Positions 50,555 to 59,418 of a stretch of DNA of 64,000 nucleotides are shown here, in pieces. The notes beneath the pieces were generated by a model that was given only the letters and a program-made list of their open reading frames with translations, made no database searches and was not told where the DNA came from. The DNA lies in NCBI RefSeq assembly GCF_036237275.1, contig NZ_CP108352.1, positions 1,550,001 through 1,614,000 on the forward strand, given 5' to 3'. Each line of letters begins with the position of its first letter. Positions within the stretch are counted from its first letter, which is position 1. The position numbers and the translations under genes were made by a program. Origin of the DNA: Streptomyces sp. NBC_01353 (lineage in GTDB: Bacteria > Actinomycetota > Actinomycetes > Streptomycetales > Streptomycetaceae).

Positions 50555-52225
50555 ATGGCGACCCATCCCACGTTCATCACCTGCTCCTCCCTCTCCTTCT
50601 CCTGGCCCGACGGCACCGAGGTCCTCGACGACTTCCGGCTCGCGGTCGGCCCCGGCAGAACGGGCTTGATCGGCCTCAACGGATCGGGCAAGTCCACGCT
50701 CCTCAAGCTCGTCGCGGGTGAACTGACGCCCACCGACGGCACGGTCCGCACGGTCGGCGAGGTCGGCTACCTCCCGCAGAACCTCTCCCTCGACACCACG
50801 CTCCGGGTCGACGAGGCGCTCGGGATCGCCGCCACGCGCGCGGCACTGCACGCCATCGAGGCGGGTGATCCTTCCGAGGAGAACTTCGCGGCCGTCGGCG
50901 ACGACTGGGACGTGGAGGAGCGGGCCCGCGCCACGCTCGACCAGCTCGGGCTCGGTCACATCGGGCTCGACCGGACCATCGGCGAGGTGTCGGGCGGTGA
51001 GTCCGTCCTGCTGCGGCTCGCCGCGCTGCTGCTCGCCCGGCCCGACATCCTGCTGCTTGACGAGCCGACCAACAACCTCGACCTGTACGCCCGTCGCAGG
51101 CTCTACGAGGCGGTGGACGCCTGGTCCGGGGTGCTCGTCGTGGTCAGCCACGACCGCGAACTCCTGGAGCGGGTCGATCAGATCGCCGATCTGCGGGACG
51201 GCGAGGTCGGCTGGTACGGCGGCGCCTACTCGGCGTACGAGGAGGCCCTCGCCGCCGAACAGGAGGCGGCCGAACGGATGGTGCGAGTGGCCGAGGCCGA
51301 TGTTCAGCGGCAGAAGCGTGAACTTTCCGACGCTCAGCAGAAGTTGGCGCGGCGCAAGCGCTACGCCCAGAAGAGCGCCGCGAACAAGGTGGTCCCGAAG
51401 ATCGTGGCCAACAACCGTAAGAGCGAGGCCCAGGTGTCGGCGGGCAAACACCGCGCCCTGCACTCCGAGCGGCTCGCCGACGCGAGGGAGCGACTGGACG
51501 CGGCGGTGGAGGCCGTGCGGGACGACGACGAGATCCGGATCGAACTACCGCGCACCACGGTCCATCCGGGCCGGGAGGTGCTGTCGCTGCGCGAGGTGAA
51601 GTTGCGCTACGGAGCCCGCGTGGGCGGCGAGTTCGAGCTGCGCGGACCGGAACGGATCGCGCTCGTGGGCCGGAACGGGGCCGGCAAGTCGACGTTGCTG
51701 CGGACGATCGCCGGTGAACTGGAGCCGCTGTCGGGCGAGGTGGTGACGCACGTGCCGCTGCGCTTTCTGCCGCAGCGACTCGACATCCTCGACGAGGAGC
51801 TCAGCCTGGTGGAGAACGTCGCCCGGTTCGCACCCTCGGCGACGGCGAACGCGATCAGGGCGCGGCTCGCACGGTTCCTCTTCCGGGGCGGGCGGGCGGA
51901 TCAGGCCGCCGGGACGCTGTCGGGCGGGGAGCGGTTCCGGGCGACCTTGGCGGCGCTGCTGCTCGCCGAGCCCGCTCCACAGCTGCTGATGCTGGACGAG
52001 CCGACCAACAACCTGGACATCGCTTCCGTCCGGAAGCTGACGGCGGCACTGGAAGCGTACGAGGGGGCGCTGATCGTGGCCAGCCATGATGTGCCGTTCC
52101 TGGAGTCGCTGGGGATCACCCGCTGGCTGCTGCTCGACGGCGAGCTGCTGCCGACGACGCCGGAGGCGGTACTGGAGGGGGTGCTGGAGGGGGCGCCGGG
52201 AAACAAGACCGACCATCTGCTCTGA
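50555..52225 (+). CDS. ABC-F family ATP-binding protein
   Basis: 556 aa, ATG at 50555 behind GGGAGG. Two ABC domains: GLNGSGKSTLLKLVAG, EVSGGESVLLRLAAL and ILLLDEPTNNLDL, then GRNGAGKSTLLRTIAG, TLSGGERFRATLAALL and LLMLDEPTNNLDI. The linker is long, charged and coiled-coil-like (QRQKRELSDAQQKLARRKRY). Such ribosome-acting ATPases include antibiotic-protection proteins with inducible leaders. The 264 nt before the start contain several possible short frames and could be such a leader; nothing decisive is seen. It differs clearly from the ABC-F at 14854-16491. Confidence 0.94.
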   Translation: MATHPTFITCSSLSFSWPDGTEVLDDFRLAVGPGRTGLIGLNGSGKSTLLKLVAGELTPTDGTVRTVGEVGYLPQNLSLDTTLRVDEALGIAATRAALHAIEAGDPSEENFAAVGDDWDVEERARATLDQLGLGHIGLDRTIGEVSGGESVLLRLAALLLARPDILLLDEPTNNLDLYARRRLYEAVDAWSGVLVVVSHDRELLERVDQIADLRDGEVGWYGGAYSAYEEALAAEQEAAERMVRVAEADVQRQKRELSDAQQKLARRKRYAQKSAANKVVPKIVANNRKSEAQVSAGKHRALHSERLADARERLDAAVEAVRDDDEIRIELPRTTVHPGREVLSLREVKLRYGARVGGEFELRGPERIALVGRNGAGKSTLLRTIAGELEPLSGEVVTHVPLRFLPQRLDILDEELSLVENVARFAPSATANAIRARLARFLFRGGRADQAAGTLSGGERFRATLAALLLAEPAPQLLMLDEPTNNLDIASVRKLTAALEAYEGALIVASHDVPFLESLGITRWLLLDGELLPTTPEAVLEGVLEGAPGNKTDHLL

Positions 52226-52358
52226 GTAGCCGTGATCGCGGAGGGCAGGGCACGCCGAGTGCGTGACCTGCCTCTCCGTCGACGCCCATCAGCAGCGCAC
52301 ATAACGGAACGTAACCGGACATCGCCGAGACGGGCTTGGCCGACGCCTTACGGAGCCT

Positions 52359-52395
52359 TAACCTACGGTCTCGTAACCTACGAATCCGTAGGTAA
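52359..52395. promoter_or_regulatory. Operator-like repeats upstream of the acyl-ACP desaturase gene
   Basis: TAACCTACGG (52359-52368), TAACCTACGA (52374-52383) and the inverted CCGTAGGTAA (52386-52395). The last two form a 7-bp dyad, ACCTACG-AATC-CGTAGGT (52376-52393). The block lies 35-70 nt before the GTG start in an AT-rich stretch, a good position for a fatty-acid-responsive repressor overlapping the promoter. Confidence 0.6.
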
Positions 52396-52429
52396 TTCCG
52401 TATACCCTTCTCCGTCCCCAGGAGTCCCA

Positions 52430-53404
52430 GTGACGCTCACCTCTCCCCACCTCGGCAGCTCGACAGGGTGGACCGACGCGCGGCTGCTCCACGCGCTGGA
52501 AGAGGTGGTGGAGAAGGAGCTCAACCGGCACCTCAAGGTCACCAAGGACTGGATGCCGCACGAGTACGTGCCGTGGTCCGACGGCCGGAACTTCCCGGGC
52601 TTCTTCGAGGACGGCGAGGCCTGGGACCCGTCCCAGTCCAAGGTCACCGACATCGGCAAGATCGCCCTCGTGGTGAACCTGCTCACCGAGGACAACCTCC
52701 CCAGCTACCACCACGAGATCGCCAGCCTCTTCGGCCGCGACGGCGCCTGGGGCACCTGGGTGCACCGCTGGACCGCCGAGGAGGGCCGCCACGGCATCGT
52801 GATGCGCGACTACCTGCTGGCCTCGCGCGCGGTCGACCCGGACAAGCTGGAGCAGTTCCGGATGGCGCACATGAGCGAGGGCTTCGAGTCCGACAACCGG
52901 CACTCGATGCTGCACTCGGTCGCGTACGTCGCCTTCCAGGAGCTCGCCACCCGTATCTCGCACCGGAACACCGGCCACCGGTCCGGCGACCCGGTCTGCG
53001 ACCGGATGCTGGCCCGTATCGCGACCGACGAGAACCTGCACATGGTCTTCTACCGCAACCTGCTGGGCGCGGCCTTCGAGATCGCCCCCGACCTGACCAT
53101 GCAGGCCGTGCGGGACGTCGTCGTGAACTTCCGGATGCCCGGACACGGCATGCCCGGGTTCGAGCGGGCGGCGGCGCAGATGGCGATCGGCGAGATCTAC
53201 AACATGCGCATCCACCACGACGACGTCCTGCAGCCGGTGCTCCGCTTCCTCAAGGTCCTCGAGATCGACGGCCTGGGCCCGGAGGGTCTGAAGGCCCAGG
53301 AGGAGCTGGGGCTCTACATGGCGGGGCTGGACAGCGAGGCCAGCAAGTTCGACGAGAAGCTCGCCGCCCGCAAGGCGCGGATGGCGGCCCGCGCGGCGGG
53401 CTGA
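52430..53404 (+). CDS. Acyl-[acyl-carrier-protein] desaturase (di-iron)
   Basis: 324 aa, GTG start at 52430 behind AGGAG. A ferritin-like four-helix di-iron enzyme of the plant stearoyl-ACP desaturase family. Ligands: Glu in LTEDNLPSYHHE, EExxH in WTAEEGRHGIV and DExxH in IATDENLHMVF. The N-terminus DWMPHEYVPWSDGRNF is typical of actinobacterial DesA-like proteins. It introduces a cis double bond into acyl-ACP with O2 and reduced ferredoxin. No ferredoxin gene adjoins it, although the Fe-S protein at 49293 is nearby. Likely regulated through the dyad upstream. Confidence 0.95.
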   Translation: MTLTSPHLGSSTGWTDARLLHALEEVVEKELNRHLKVTKDWMPHEYVPWSDGRNFPGFFEDGEAWDPSQSKVTDIGKIALVVNLLTEDNLPSYHHEIASLFGRDGAWGTWVHRWTAEEGRHGIVMRDYLLASRAVDPDKLEQFRMAHMSEGFESDNRHSMLHSVAYVAFQELATRISHRNTGHRSGDPVCDRMLARIATDENLHMVFYRNLLGAAFEIAPDLTMQAVRDVVVNFRMPGHGMPGFERAAAQMAIGEIYNMRIHHDDVLQPVLRFLKVLEIDGLGPEGLKAQEELGLYMAGLDSEASKFDEKLAARKARMAARAAG

Positions 53405-53449
53405 CCGGCCTCGCGCCGACCGGCTACGCCCGCAGGGCGGGGCCGGCGG

Positions 53450-54781
53450 TTACCAGGCGGCTTCCCGGTAGTCCTTGAGGAAGACGCCCGTGACGGGCTC
53501 CCCGGCCTCGCCGCGCACGATCGGGTCGTAGATCCTGGCGGCGCCGTCGACGACGTCGAGCGGCGTCCGGACGCCCACGGCGGCGATCCGGGCCTTGCGG
53601 GGCGCCGGGTTCTCGTCCGTGATCCAGCCCGTGTCCACGCTGCACATGTGCACGCCCTGCTCGGCCAGCTCGCCGGCGCTGGTGCGCGTGAGCATGTTGA
53701 GGGCGGCCTTCGCCATGTTCGTATGGGGATGGCCGCCCGTCTTGTTCCGCACGGCGAAGCGCCCCTCGACGGCGGAGACGTTCACGATGTAGCGGCGCGG
53801 GCGCGGGGAGGCGAGCAGGAGCGGCAGCAGCCGGTCGCAGAGCAGGGTCGGCGCGACGGCGTTGACGAGCTGGGCCTCCAGAAGCTCGGCGGCGTCGAGC
53901 TCGCCGAGCCGCACCGACCAGGAATTGCGGGCCGCGAGGTCGGGGAGCAGCCCGGCCTCGTCGGGCTGCGCGTCCGGTCGGACGAGCTGGTCCGACTCCA
54001 GCGCGGCGAGGACGGGTACGGTCTCGGCGGTCTCGTACCCCGGCGCGGGGACGACGCCCTCGGGGAGCGCCTCGCGCTCCCCCGCCGCGAGCAGGGCGTA
54101 CGCCTCCGGGGGCCGGCGTATCGTCTGGGCGGCGTTGTTGACGAGTATGTCCAGCGGCCGTCCCTCCGCACGCAGCCGCTCGCAGAGGCCGAGGACCTGG
54201 CGCGGGTCGCGCAGGTCGATGGCGACGACGGTGAGCCGCTCCAGCCACCGCTCGCTGCCCTCGGCAGCACGGAAGCGGCGCAGGGTGTCGTGCGGGAATC
54301 GGCTGGTGACGAGCAGCTCGGCGCCGTCGCGGAGCATCATCAGCGCCAGCTGGAAGCCGATCTTGACGCGGCCGCCGGTAAGCAGGACCCGGCGACCGGT
54401 GAGGTCGGTGCTCAGGGCGCGACGGGTGGTGTTGTCGGCGGCGCAGGGCGGACAGAGCCGGTGGTAGAAGGCGTCGGCCTGTCGATAGGGCGACTTGCAG
54501 ACATAGCAGTAACGGTTCTTGAGGAACTCTCCGGGCGACTCGTCTCCCGCGACCGTCAGGGGGGCGTCCTCGCGCCGGTCGAGCGCCCCGGTCGCGGTGC
54601 GCGCGGCGAGAGCGGCATCGGCGGCGGCTCGCTCGGCGTGGCGGGCCTTGCGGCGCTTGTTGCGGCTCTCGCGGGCGAAGGAGGCGGCGAGCTCCTCGCC
54701 GCGCATCCGGTCGGGGTCGCCGAGGGGCAGGCTGCGCAGCCTGGTGATGGTGCGCTCGAAGGCGGCGAGTTCCTGGTCCAT
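53450..54781 (-). CDS. SDR family oxidoreductase with N-terminal Cys4 motif
   Basis: 443 aa, ATG at 54781 behind AAGGAC. Residues 1-85 are helical and charged. Residues about 90-120 hold a Cys4 knuckle (RYCYVCKSPYRQADAFYHRL followed by CPPC), a likely zinc site. The SDR domain then begins with RVLLTGGRVKIGFQLALMML (cofactor loop), ILVNNAA and SAVEGRFAV, with a TNMAKAALNM segment in place of the usual YxxxK: the Lys is kept and the Tyr appears to be Asn or missing. It may therefore be catalytically modified. Function unknown; the architecture is unusual. Confidence 0.85.
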   Translation of the reverse strand: MDQELAAFERTITRLRSLPLGDPDRMRGEELAASFARESRNKRRKARHAERAAADAALAARTATGALDRREDAPLTVAGDESPGEFLKNRYCYVCKSPYRQADAFYHRLCPPCAADNTTRRALSTDLTGRRVLLTGGRVKIGFQLALMMLRDGAELLVTSRFPHDTLRRFRAAEGSERWLERLTVVAIDLRDPRQVLGLCERLRAEGRPLDILVNNAAQTIRRPPEAYALLAAGEREALPEGVVPAPGYETAETVPVLAALESDQLVRPDAQPDEAGLLPDLAARNSWSVRLGELDAAELLEAQLVNAVAPTLLCDRLLPLLLASPRPRRYIVNVSAVEGRFAVRNKTGGHPHTNMAKAALNMLTRTSAGELAEQGVHMCSVDTGWITDENPAPRKARIAAVGVRTPLDVVDGAARIYDPIVRGEAGEPVTGVFLKDYREAAW

Positions 54782-54973
54782 GGGTCCTTGATCGTAGTGA
54801 TCGCGGTCCGGGGTCAGCATCCGGTTATCGCCTCACTCGGGGACCTGACGGCATTTCACCTCTTTGGCGATGATCTGCCAGGGCGATCGCCCATGGATCC
54901 CGGTCTCAAGGTCACGCAGGCCCGGCCATGAGCGGCCGGCGCCTGGACCTCACGTTCTGACGACCCGCACGGC

Positions 54974-55234
54974 TCACCCCTGACGCCGCTTCAGCCGCCC
55001 CCGCTCCTTCTCCGAGAGCCCGCCCCACACCCCGAACCGCTCGTCGTGGTCCAGGGCGTACTCCAGGCACTGCACCCGCCCCTCGCACGCCCCGCACAGC
55101 TGCTTCGCCTCGCGGGTGGAGGAGCCGGGGGCCGGGAAGAAGAATTCGGGGCCCGCCTGGGCGCACAGGGCGTTCTCCTGCCAGGACATGTCGGGGGCCG
55201 GGGCGTTCAGTACGGCGGTGGTGTCGGTCTGCAT
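54974..55234 (-). CDS. WhiB family transcriptional regulator
   Basis: 86 aa from the ATG at 55234. Four conserved Cys that bind a 4Fe-4S cluster: ENALCAQAG, then REAKQLCGACEGRVQCLEYA. After them come the turn GVWGGLSEKE and the basic DNA-binding end RGRLKRRQG. Wbl proteins act with the principal sigma factor in development and redox response. Which Wbl paralogue it is cannot be said. GGCCGT-AA-ACGGCC (55254-55267) just upstream may be an operator. The ribosome binding site is weak. Confidence 0.93.
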   Translation of the reverse strand: MQTDTTAVLNAPAPDMSWQENALCAQAGPEFFFPAPGSSTREAKQLCGACEGRVQCLEYALDHDERFGVWGGLSEKERGRLKRRQG

Positions 55235-55253
55235 GGCCGACACGTTGCCCCGT

Positions 55254-55267
55254 GGCCGTAAACGGCC
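55254..55267. promoter_or_regulatory. Palindrome upstream of whiB-family gene
   Basis: GGCCGT-AA-ACGGCC, a perfect 6-bp dyad 20-33 nt before the start codon at 55234. Candidate operator or 5'-UTR hairpin. Confidence 0.4.
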
Positions 55268-55351
55268 CATCAACGTTCGATCAATGCGGCGCGCCGAGCG
55301 CTTCGCCGCCTCCTTGCGCGGCGCGCTCTCGGATCGGTGAGCTCGGACCTG

Positions 55352-56374
55352 TCAGCCGTCGTCCTTCTTCGCCCGGCTCGGCTGCACCCGCTTCGGTTCC
55401 CCCGGCATCTTCGGGTACTCCGGTGGGTACGGCAGGTCGCCGAGGCCGTGGTCCGCCTCGTCGCGGCGGGCCAGTTCCAGGAGGCTCTCCAGGCTGAAGC
55501 GTTCGTCGTCCATGTCGGCATGGACGTCGCCCAGCTCGGCGTAGCGGGTCGGCATCGTCTTGATGTCGAAGTCCAGGGGCGTCGCGTCGTCGATCTCGTC
55601 CCAGTTCAGCGGGGCGGAGACCGGGGCATGGGGGCGGGGCCGTACGGAGTAGGCGGAGGCGATCGTGCGGTCACGGGCCGTCTGGTTGTAGTCGACGAAG
55701 ATCTTCTCGCCGCGCTCCTCCTTCCACCACTTGATCGTCACCCGATCCGGCATCCGCCGTTCCAGCTCGCGTCCGCACGCGATGGCCGCGCGGCGGACCT
55801 GGGTGAAGGTCCAGTTCGGCTCGATCGGAACGAAGACGTGCAGGCCGCGCCCGCCCGAGGTCTTGGGCCAGCCCCGCAGTCCGTGCTCGTCGAACACGGC
55901 GCGCAGCTCGTGCGCGGCGCGTACCGCGTCGGCGTAGTCCGTGCCCGGCTGCGGGTCGAGGTCGATGCGCAGCTCGTCGGGGTGGTCGGTGTCCTCGCGC
56001 CGTACCGGCCAGGGGTGGAAGGTGACCGCGCCGAGGTTGGCGGCCCACAGCACGGCCGCCGGCTCGGTCGGGCACATCTCGTCGGCGGACCGGCCGCTGG
56101 GGAAGGTGATGTGCGCGGTGGGGATCCACTCCGGGAGGTACTTGGGGGCGCGCTTCTGGAAGAAGGACTCGCCCGTCACCCCGTCGGGGTAACGCTCCAG
56201 GGTCGTGGGCCGGTTGCGCAGCGCACGCGTGATGCCGTCCCCGACCGCCAGGTAGTAGCTGACCATGTCGAGCTTGGTGTAGCCGGGTTCGGGGAAGTAC
56301 ACCTTGTCCGGATTGGACACGCGTACGGTCCGCTCGCCGACTTCCAGTTCCACCGCTGCCGCCTTGCTCGCCAT
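55352..56374 (-). CDS. LigD-type NHEJ polymerase (archaeo-eukaryotic primase fold)
   Basis: 340 aa, ATG at 56374. Stand-alone polymerase domain of LigD: SNPDKVYFPEPGYTKLDMV, RPTTLERYPDGV, FFQKRAPKYLPEW, then the catalytic LRIDLDPQPGTD and KTSGGRGLHVFVPI. It extends and fills DNA ends with NTPs during Ku-dependent end joining. Residues 335-340 are Lys/Asp. The gene is divergent from a LigC-type ligase gene across 52 nt, so the two were presumably controlled together. No ku gene is in the window. Confidence 0.95.
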   Translation of the reverse strand: MASKAAAVELEVGERTVRVSNPDKVYFPEPGYTKLDMVSYYLAVGDGITRALRNRPTTLERYPDGVTGESFFQKRAPKYLPEWIPTAHITFPSGRSADEMCPTEPAAVLWAANLGAVTFHPWPVRREDTDHPDELRIDLDPQPGTDYADAVRAAHELRAVFDEHGLRGWPKTSGGRGLHVFVPIEPNWTFTQVRRAAIACGRELERRMPDRVTIKWWKEERGEKIFVDYNQTARDRTIASAYSVRPRPHAPVSAPLNWDEIDDATPLDFDIKTMPTRYAELGDVHADMDDERFSLESLLELARRDEADHGLGDLPYPPEYPKMPGEPKRVQPSRAKKDDG

Positions 56375-56426
56375 GCGAGCCAGCGTAGAGCTCGCCGACA
56401 TTCCCCGCATACCGGACAATCAGTCC

Positions 56427-57485
56427 ATGGATCTGCCGGTGATGCCGCCCGTGAAGCCGATGCTGGCCAAGGCCGTGAAGAAGATCCCCCCGGGGATGCA
56501 GTACGAGGCGAAATGGGACGGCTTCCGCGCCATCGTGCACCGCGACGGGCCGGATCTCGTCATCGGCAGCCGTACGGGCAAGCCGCTGACCCGCTACTTC
56601 CCCGAACTGGTCGAGGCCCTGCTGCGCCGGCTTCCGCAGCGCTGCGTGGTCGACGGCGAGATCGTGATCGAGCACGGCGGGCGGCTCGACTTCGACCGGC
56701 TCACCGAGCGCATCCACCCCGCCGACTCGCGGGTGCGGATGCTGGCCGAGAAGACCCCCGCCCGGTTCATCGCCTTCGACCTGCTCGCCCTTGACGACGA
56801 CTCTCTCCTCGACACCCCGCTCACCGACCGCCGGGCCGCCCTGGAGGAAGCCCTGCGCGGGGTCGACGCCCCGGTCCACCTGGCGCCGGCGACGACGGAC
56901 CCGGAGGTCGCGGCGCGCTGGTTCGAGCAGTACGAAGGCGCGGGGCTGGACGGCGTGATCGCCAAACCGCTGGATCTGCCGTACCGGCCGGACGCCCGCC
57001 TGATGTACAAGATCAAGCACGAGCGGACCGCCGATGTGGTCGTGGCCGGGTACCGCTTCCACAAGAGCGGGCCCGTGGTCGGCTCCCTCCTGCTCGGGCT
57101 GTACGACGACGGCGGCACCCTTCAGCACGTCGGGGTCTGCGCCGCCTTCACCGCCAAGCGCCGCGAGGAGCTCGTCGCCGAGCTGGAGCCGCTGCGCATG
57201 GACCCGCCCGACGGCCACCCGTGGGCGGCCTGGGCGGAGGAGGCCGCGCACGCGGGGGCGCGGCTGCCGGGCGCCCCGAGCCGCTGGTCGGGGAAGAAGG
57301 ACCTCTCCTGGGTGGCACTGCGACCGGAGTGGGTCTGCGAGGTCGGCTACGACCACATGGAGGGCGACCGGTTCCGGCACACGGCCCAGTTCAAGCGGTG
57401 GCGGCCGGACCGCGCGCCGGAGTCCTGCGGGTACACGCAGCTGGAGGAGCCGGTCTCGTACGACCTCTCCGAGGTGCTGGCGTAG
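56427..57485 (+). CDS. ATP-dependent DNA ligase (LigC/LigD ligase-domain type)
   Basis: 352 aa, ATG at 56427. Nucleotidyltransferase motif I with the adenylated Lys is YEAKWDGFRAI. Motif III is ARFIAFDLLAL, motif IV EGAGLDGVIAKP and motif V YKIKHERTADVVVAGY, followed by an OB-fold domain. It seals nicks with ATP and is a candidate end-joining ligase together with the divergent LigD-type polymerase. The convergent acyl-CoA synthetase gene ends 19 nt away. Confidence 0.95.
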   Translation: MDLPVMPPVKPMLAKAVKKIPPGMQYEAKWDGFRAIVHRDGPDLVIGSRTGKPLTRYFPELVEALLRRLPQRCVVDGEIVIEHGGRLDFDRLTERIHPADSRVRMLAEKTPARFIAFDLLALDDDSLLDTPLTDRRAALEEALRGVDAPVHLAPATTDPEVAARWFEQYEGAGLDGVIAKPLDLPYRPDARLMYKIKHERTADVVVAGYRFHKSGPVVGSLLLGLYDDGGTLQHVGVCAAFTAKRREELVAELEPLRMDPPDGHPWAAWAEEAAHAGARLPGAPSRWSGKKDLSWVALRPEWVCEVGYDHMEGDRFRHTAQFKRWRPDRAPESCGYTQLEEPVSYDLSEVLA

Positions 57486-57504
57486 CCATCAGCGGTACGA
57501 CGCC

Positions 57505-59418
57505 TCAGCGGTACAGCGCCTCGATCTCCGCCGCGTACGCCGCCGCCACCGCGTGCCGCTTGACCTTGAGCGACGGAGTGAGCATCCCGTTCTCCTCGGT
57601 GAACTCCCCCGGCACGATGCGGAACCTGCGGATCGACTCGGCCCGGGAGACGGCCTGGTTGGTGTAGTCGACGGCCTTCTGGATGTCGGCGACCAGCTCC
57701 GGGTCCTCGCAGAGCGCGGCCATCGGGGTGTCCCCGGGCCGCTTCCGTACGGCCAGCCAGTGCTGGACCGCCTCGGCGTCGAGAGTGACGATCGCCGCTA
57801 TGTACGGGCGGTTGTCGCCGACGACCAGACACTGCCCGACCGGCGGACGGCTGCGCAGCCGGTCCTCGAGAACGGCCGGGGGGACGTTCTTGCCGCCCGA
57901 GGTGATCAGGATGTCCTTCTTGCGGCCGGTGATGGTGAGATAGCCGTCGTCGTCGAGGGCACCGAGGTCGCCGGTGGCGAACCAGCCGTCCCGCAGCACA
58001 TCCTCGGTGGCGTCGGGGTTGTTCCAGTACGCGGCGAAGACGATGCCCCCCTTGATCAGCACCTCTCCGTCGTCGGCGATGCGGATCGCGATGCCGGGGA
58101 CGGGCCGTCCGACGGTGCCGGGCCGGGGCCGCAAGGGCGGGGTGACGGTGGCGGCCGCGGTCGTTTCGGTGAGGCCGTACCCCTCGTAGACGAGCACCCC
58201 GGCGGCGTAGAAGAAGAGGCTGAGGCGGCGGTCGAGCGGGGAGCCGCCGCTGATGGCGTACCGCAGATTCCCGCCCAGCTCCTTGCGGATGCGCCGATAG
58301 ACGAGGAGGTCGTACAGGGCCCAGCCGGCCGTCAGCCCGAGCCCGGGGCGGCGGCCCTCGCCCAGGAGACCGCGCAGCGCCGCCTCGCCGAAGCGTACGG
58401 CGATGGAGTCGGCGCGGTCGAAGGACGAACCGCGGCCGAGCTTCTCGGCGGTGGCGCGCCCGGTGTCGTGGATCTTCTCGAAGAGGTAGGGCACGCCGAC
58501 GACGAAGGTGGGCCTGAACTGCCGTAGCTCGGGCCGCAGTTCATCGGGCTTGATGCTGGGGAAGTGACCGATCTCGATACGGGCCATGAGGCAGGCGATC
58601 TGGATGGCGCGTCCGAGGATGTGGGCGAGCGGCAGGAAGAGCAGCGTCGAGGCGGCCTGACCGGTGACCTCCTTGAAGACCGGGTGCAGCAGCTCCACGG
58701 TGCCGGCCGCTTCCGAGTGGAGATTGCCGTGGGTGAGGACACAGCCCTTGGGGCGGCCGGTGGTCCCGGAGGTGTAGCAGACGGTGGCGACGGTGTCCGG
58801 CGTGAGCGCGGCGCGGCGCTTGGCCACCTCCTCGTCGGGCAACTCCGTGCCGATTCCGTTGAGTTCCTCCACTCCGCCGGAGGCGATCTCCCAGCTCCGG
58901 ACCGGTTCGGAGAGCGTCGCGGCCGCTTCGAGGAGCCCGGCCGTGTGCTCGGCGGTCTCGGTGAAGGCATGGCGGGCGCCGGAGTCCTGGAGGATCCAGG
59001 CGATCTGTTCGGCCGAGGAGGTGGGGTAGACGGGGACGGTCTGCCCGCCGGCCGCCCAGATGGCGAAGTCGAGCACGCACCATTCGTAACTCGTGCGCGC
59101 CATCAGCACGACCCGTCCGCCGGGCTCCACACCCGCGGCGATCAGCCCCTTCGCGGCGGCCTGGACGTCACCGGCGAACTCAGCCGCGGTGACGGGCTGC
59201 CAACTCCCCCGCCGCTTACGGCGTATGACGACCGAGCCGGGATCCTCGGCGGCGTTGACGAAGGGGATGTCCGCGGGCGTACCGGTCGGCGGCGGCCCGT
59301 CCGGAAGGGGTGTACGCGCCTCGCGCACGACACCGTTCTCGCGCACGAGCTCGACCGGGAAGCGGTCGAGGAGGCCGCTTCGCCTCTTGGCCTGCTTCAG
59401 ATCCTTGCGTACGCCCAT
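57505..59418 (-). CDS. Long-chain acyl-CoA synthetase (AMP-forming)
   Basis: 637 aa, ATG at 59418 behind AGGAG. ANL superfamily: A3 core motif TVCYTSGTTGRPKGCVLTHG, a YEGYGLTETTAAATV block, then FATGDLGALDDDGYLTITGR and the hinge RKKDILITSGGKNVPPAVLE. It activates fatty acids to acyl-AMP and acyl-CoA. The length and long N-terminal region match FadD15-type long-chain synthetases. It could feed the beta-oxidation operon at 37948-43750. Direct repeats (59468-59490) lie 50-72 nt upstream of the start. Confidence 0.95.
   Translation of the reverse strand: MGVRKDLKQAKRRSGLLDRFPVELVRENGVVREARTPLPDGPPPTGTPADIPFVNAAEDPGSVVIRRKRRGSWQPVTAAEFAGDVQAAAKGLIAAGVEPGGRVVLMARTSYEWCVLDFAIWAAGGQTVPVYPTSSAEQIAWILQDSGARHAFTETAEHTAGLLEAAATLSEPVRSWEIASGGVEELNGIGTELPDEEVAKRRAALTPDTVATVCYTSGTTGRPKGCVLTHGNLHSEAAGTVELLHPVFKEVTGQAASTLLFLPLAHILGRAIQIACLMARIEIGHFPSIKPDELRPELRQFRPTFVVGVPYLFEKIHDTGRATAEKLGRGSSFDRADSIAVRFGEAALRGLLGEGRRPGLGLTAGWALYDLLVYRRIRKELGGNLRYAISGGSPLDRRLSLFFYAAGVLVYEGYGLTETTAAATVTPPLRPRPGTVGRPVPGIAIRIADDGEVLIKGGIVFAAYWNNPDATEDVLRDGWFATGDLGALDDDGYLTITGRKKDILITSGGKNVPPAVLEDRLRSRPPVGQCLVVGDNRPYIAAIVTLDAEAVQHWLAVRKRPGDTPMAALCEDPELVADIQKAVDYTNQAVSRAESIRRFRIVPGEFTEENGMLTPSLKVKRHAVAAAYAAEIEALYR

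Noticed and set aside
14854-52225. The two ABC-F genes as markers of an antibiotic biosynthesis cluster
   Set aside because: They lie 34 kb apart, with no polyketide, peptide-synthetase or other biosynthetic genes around them.
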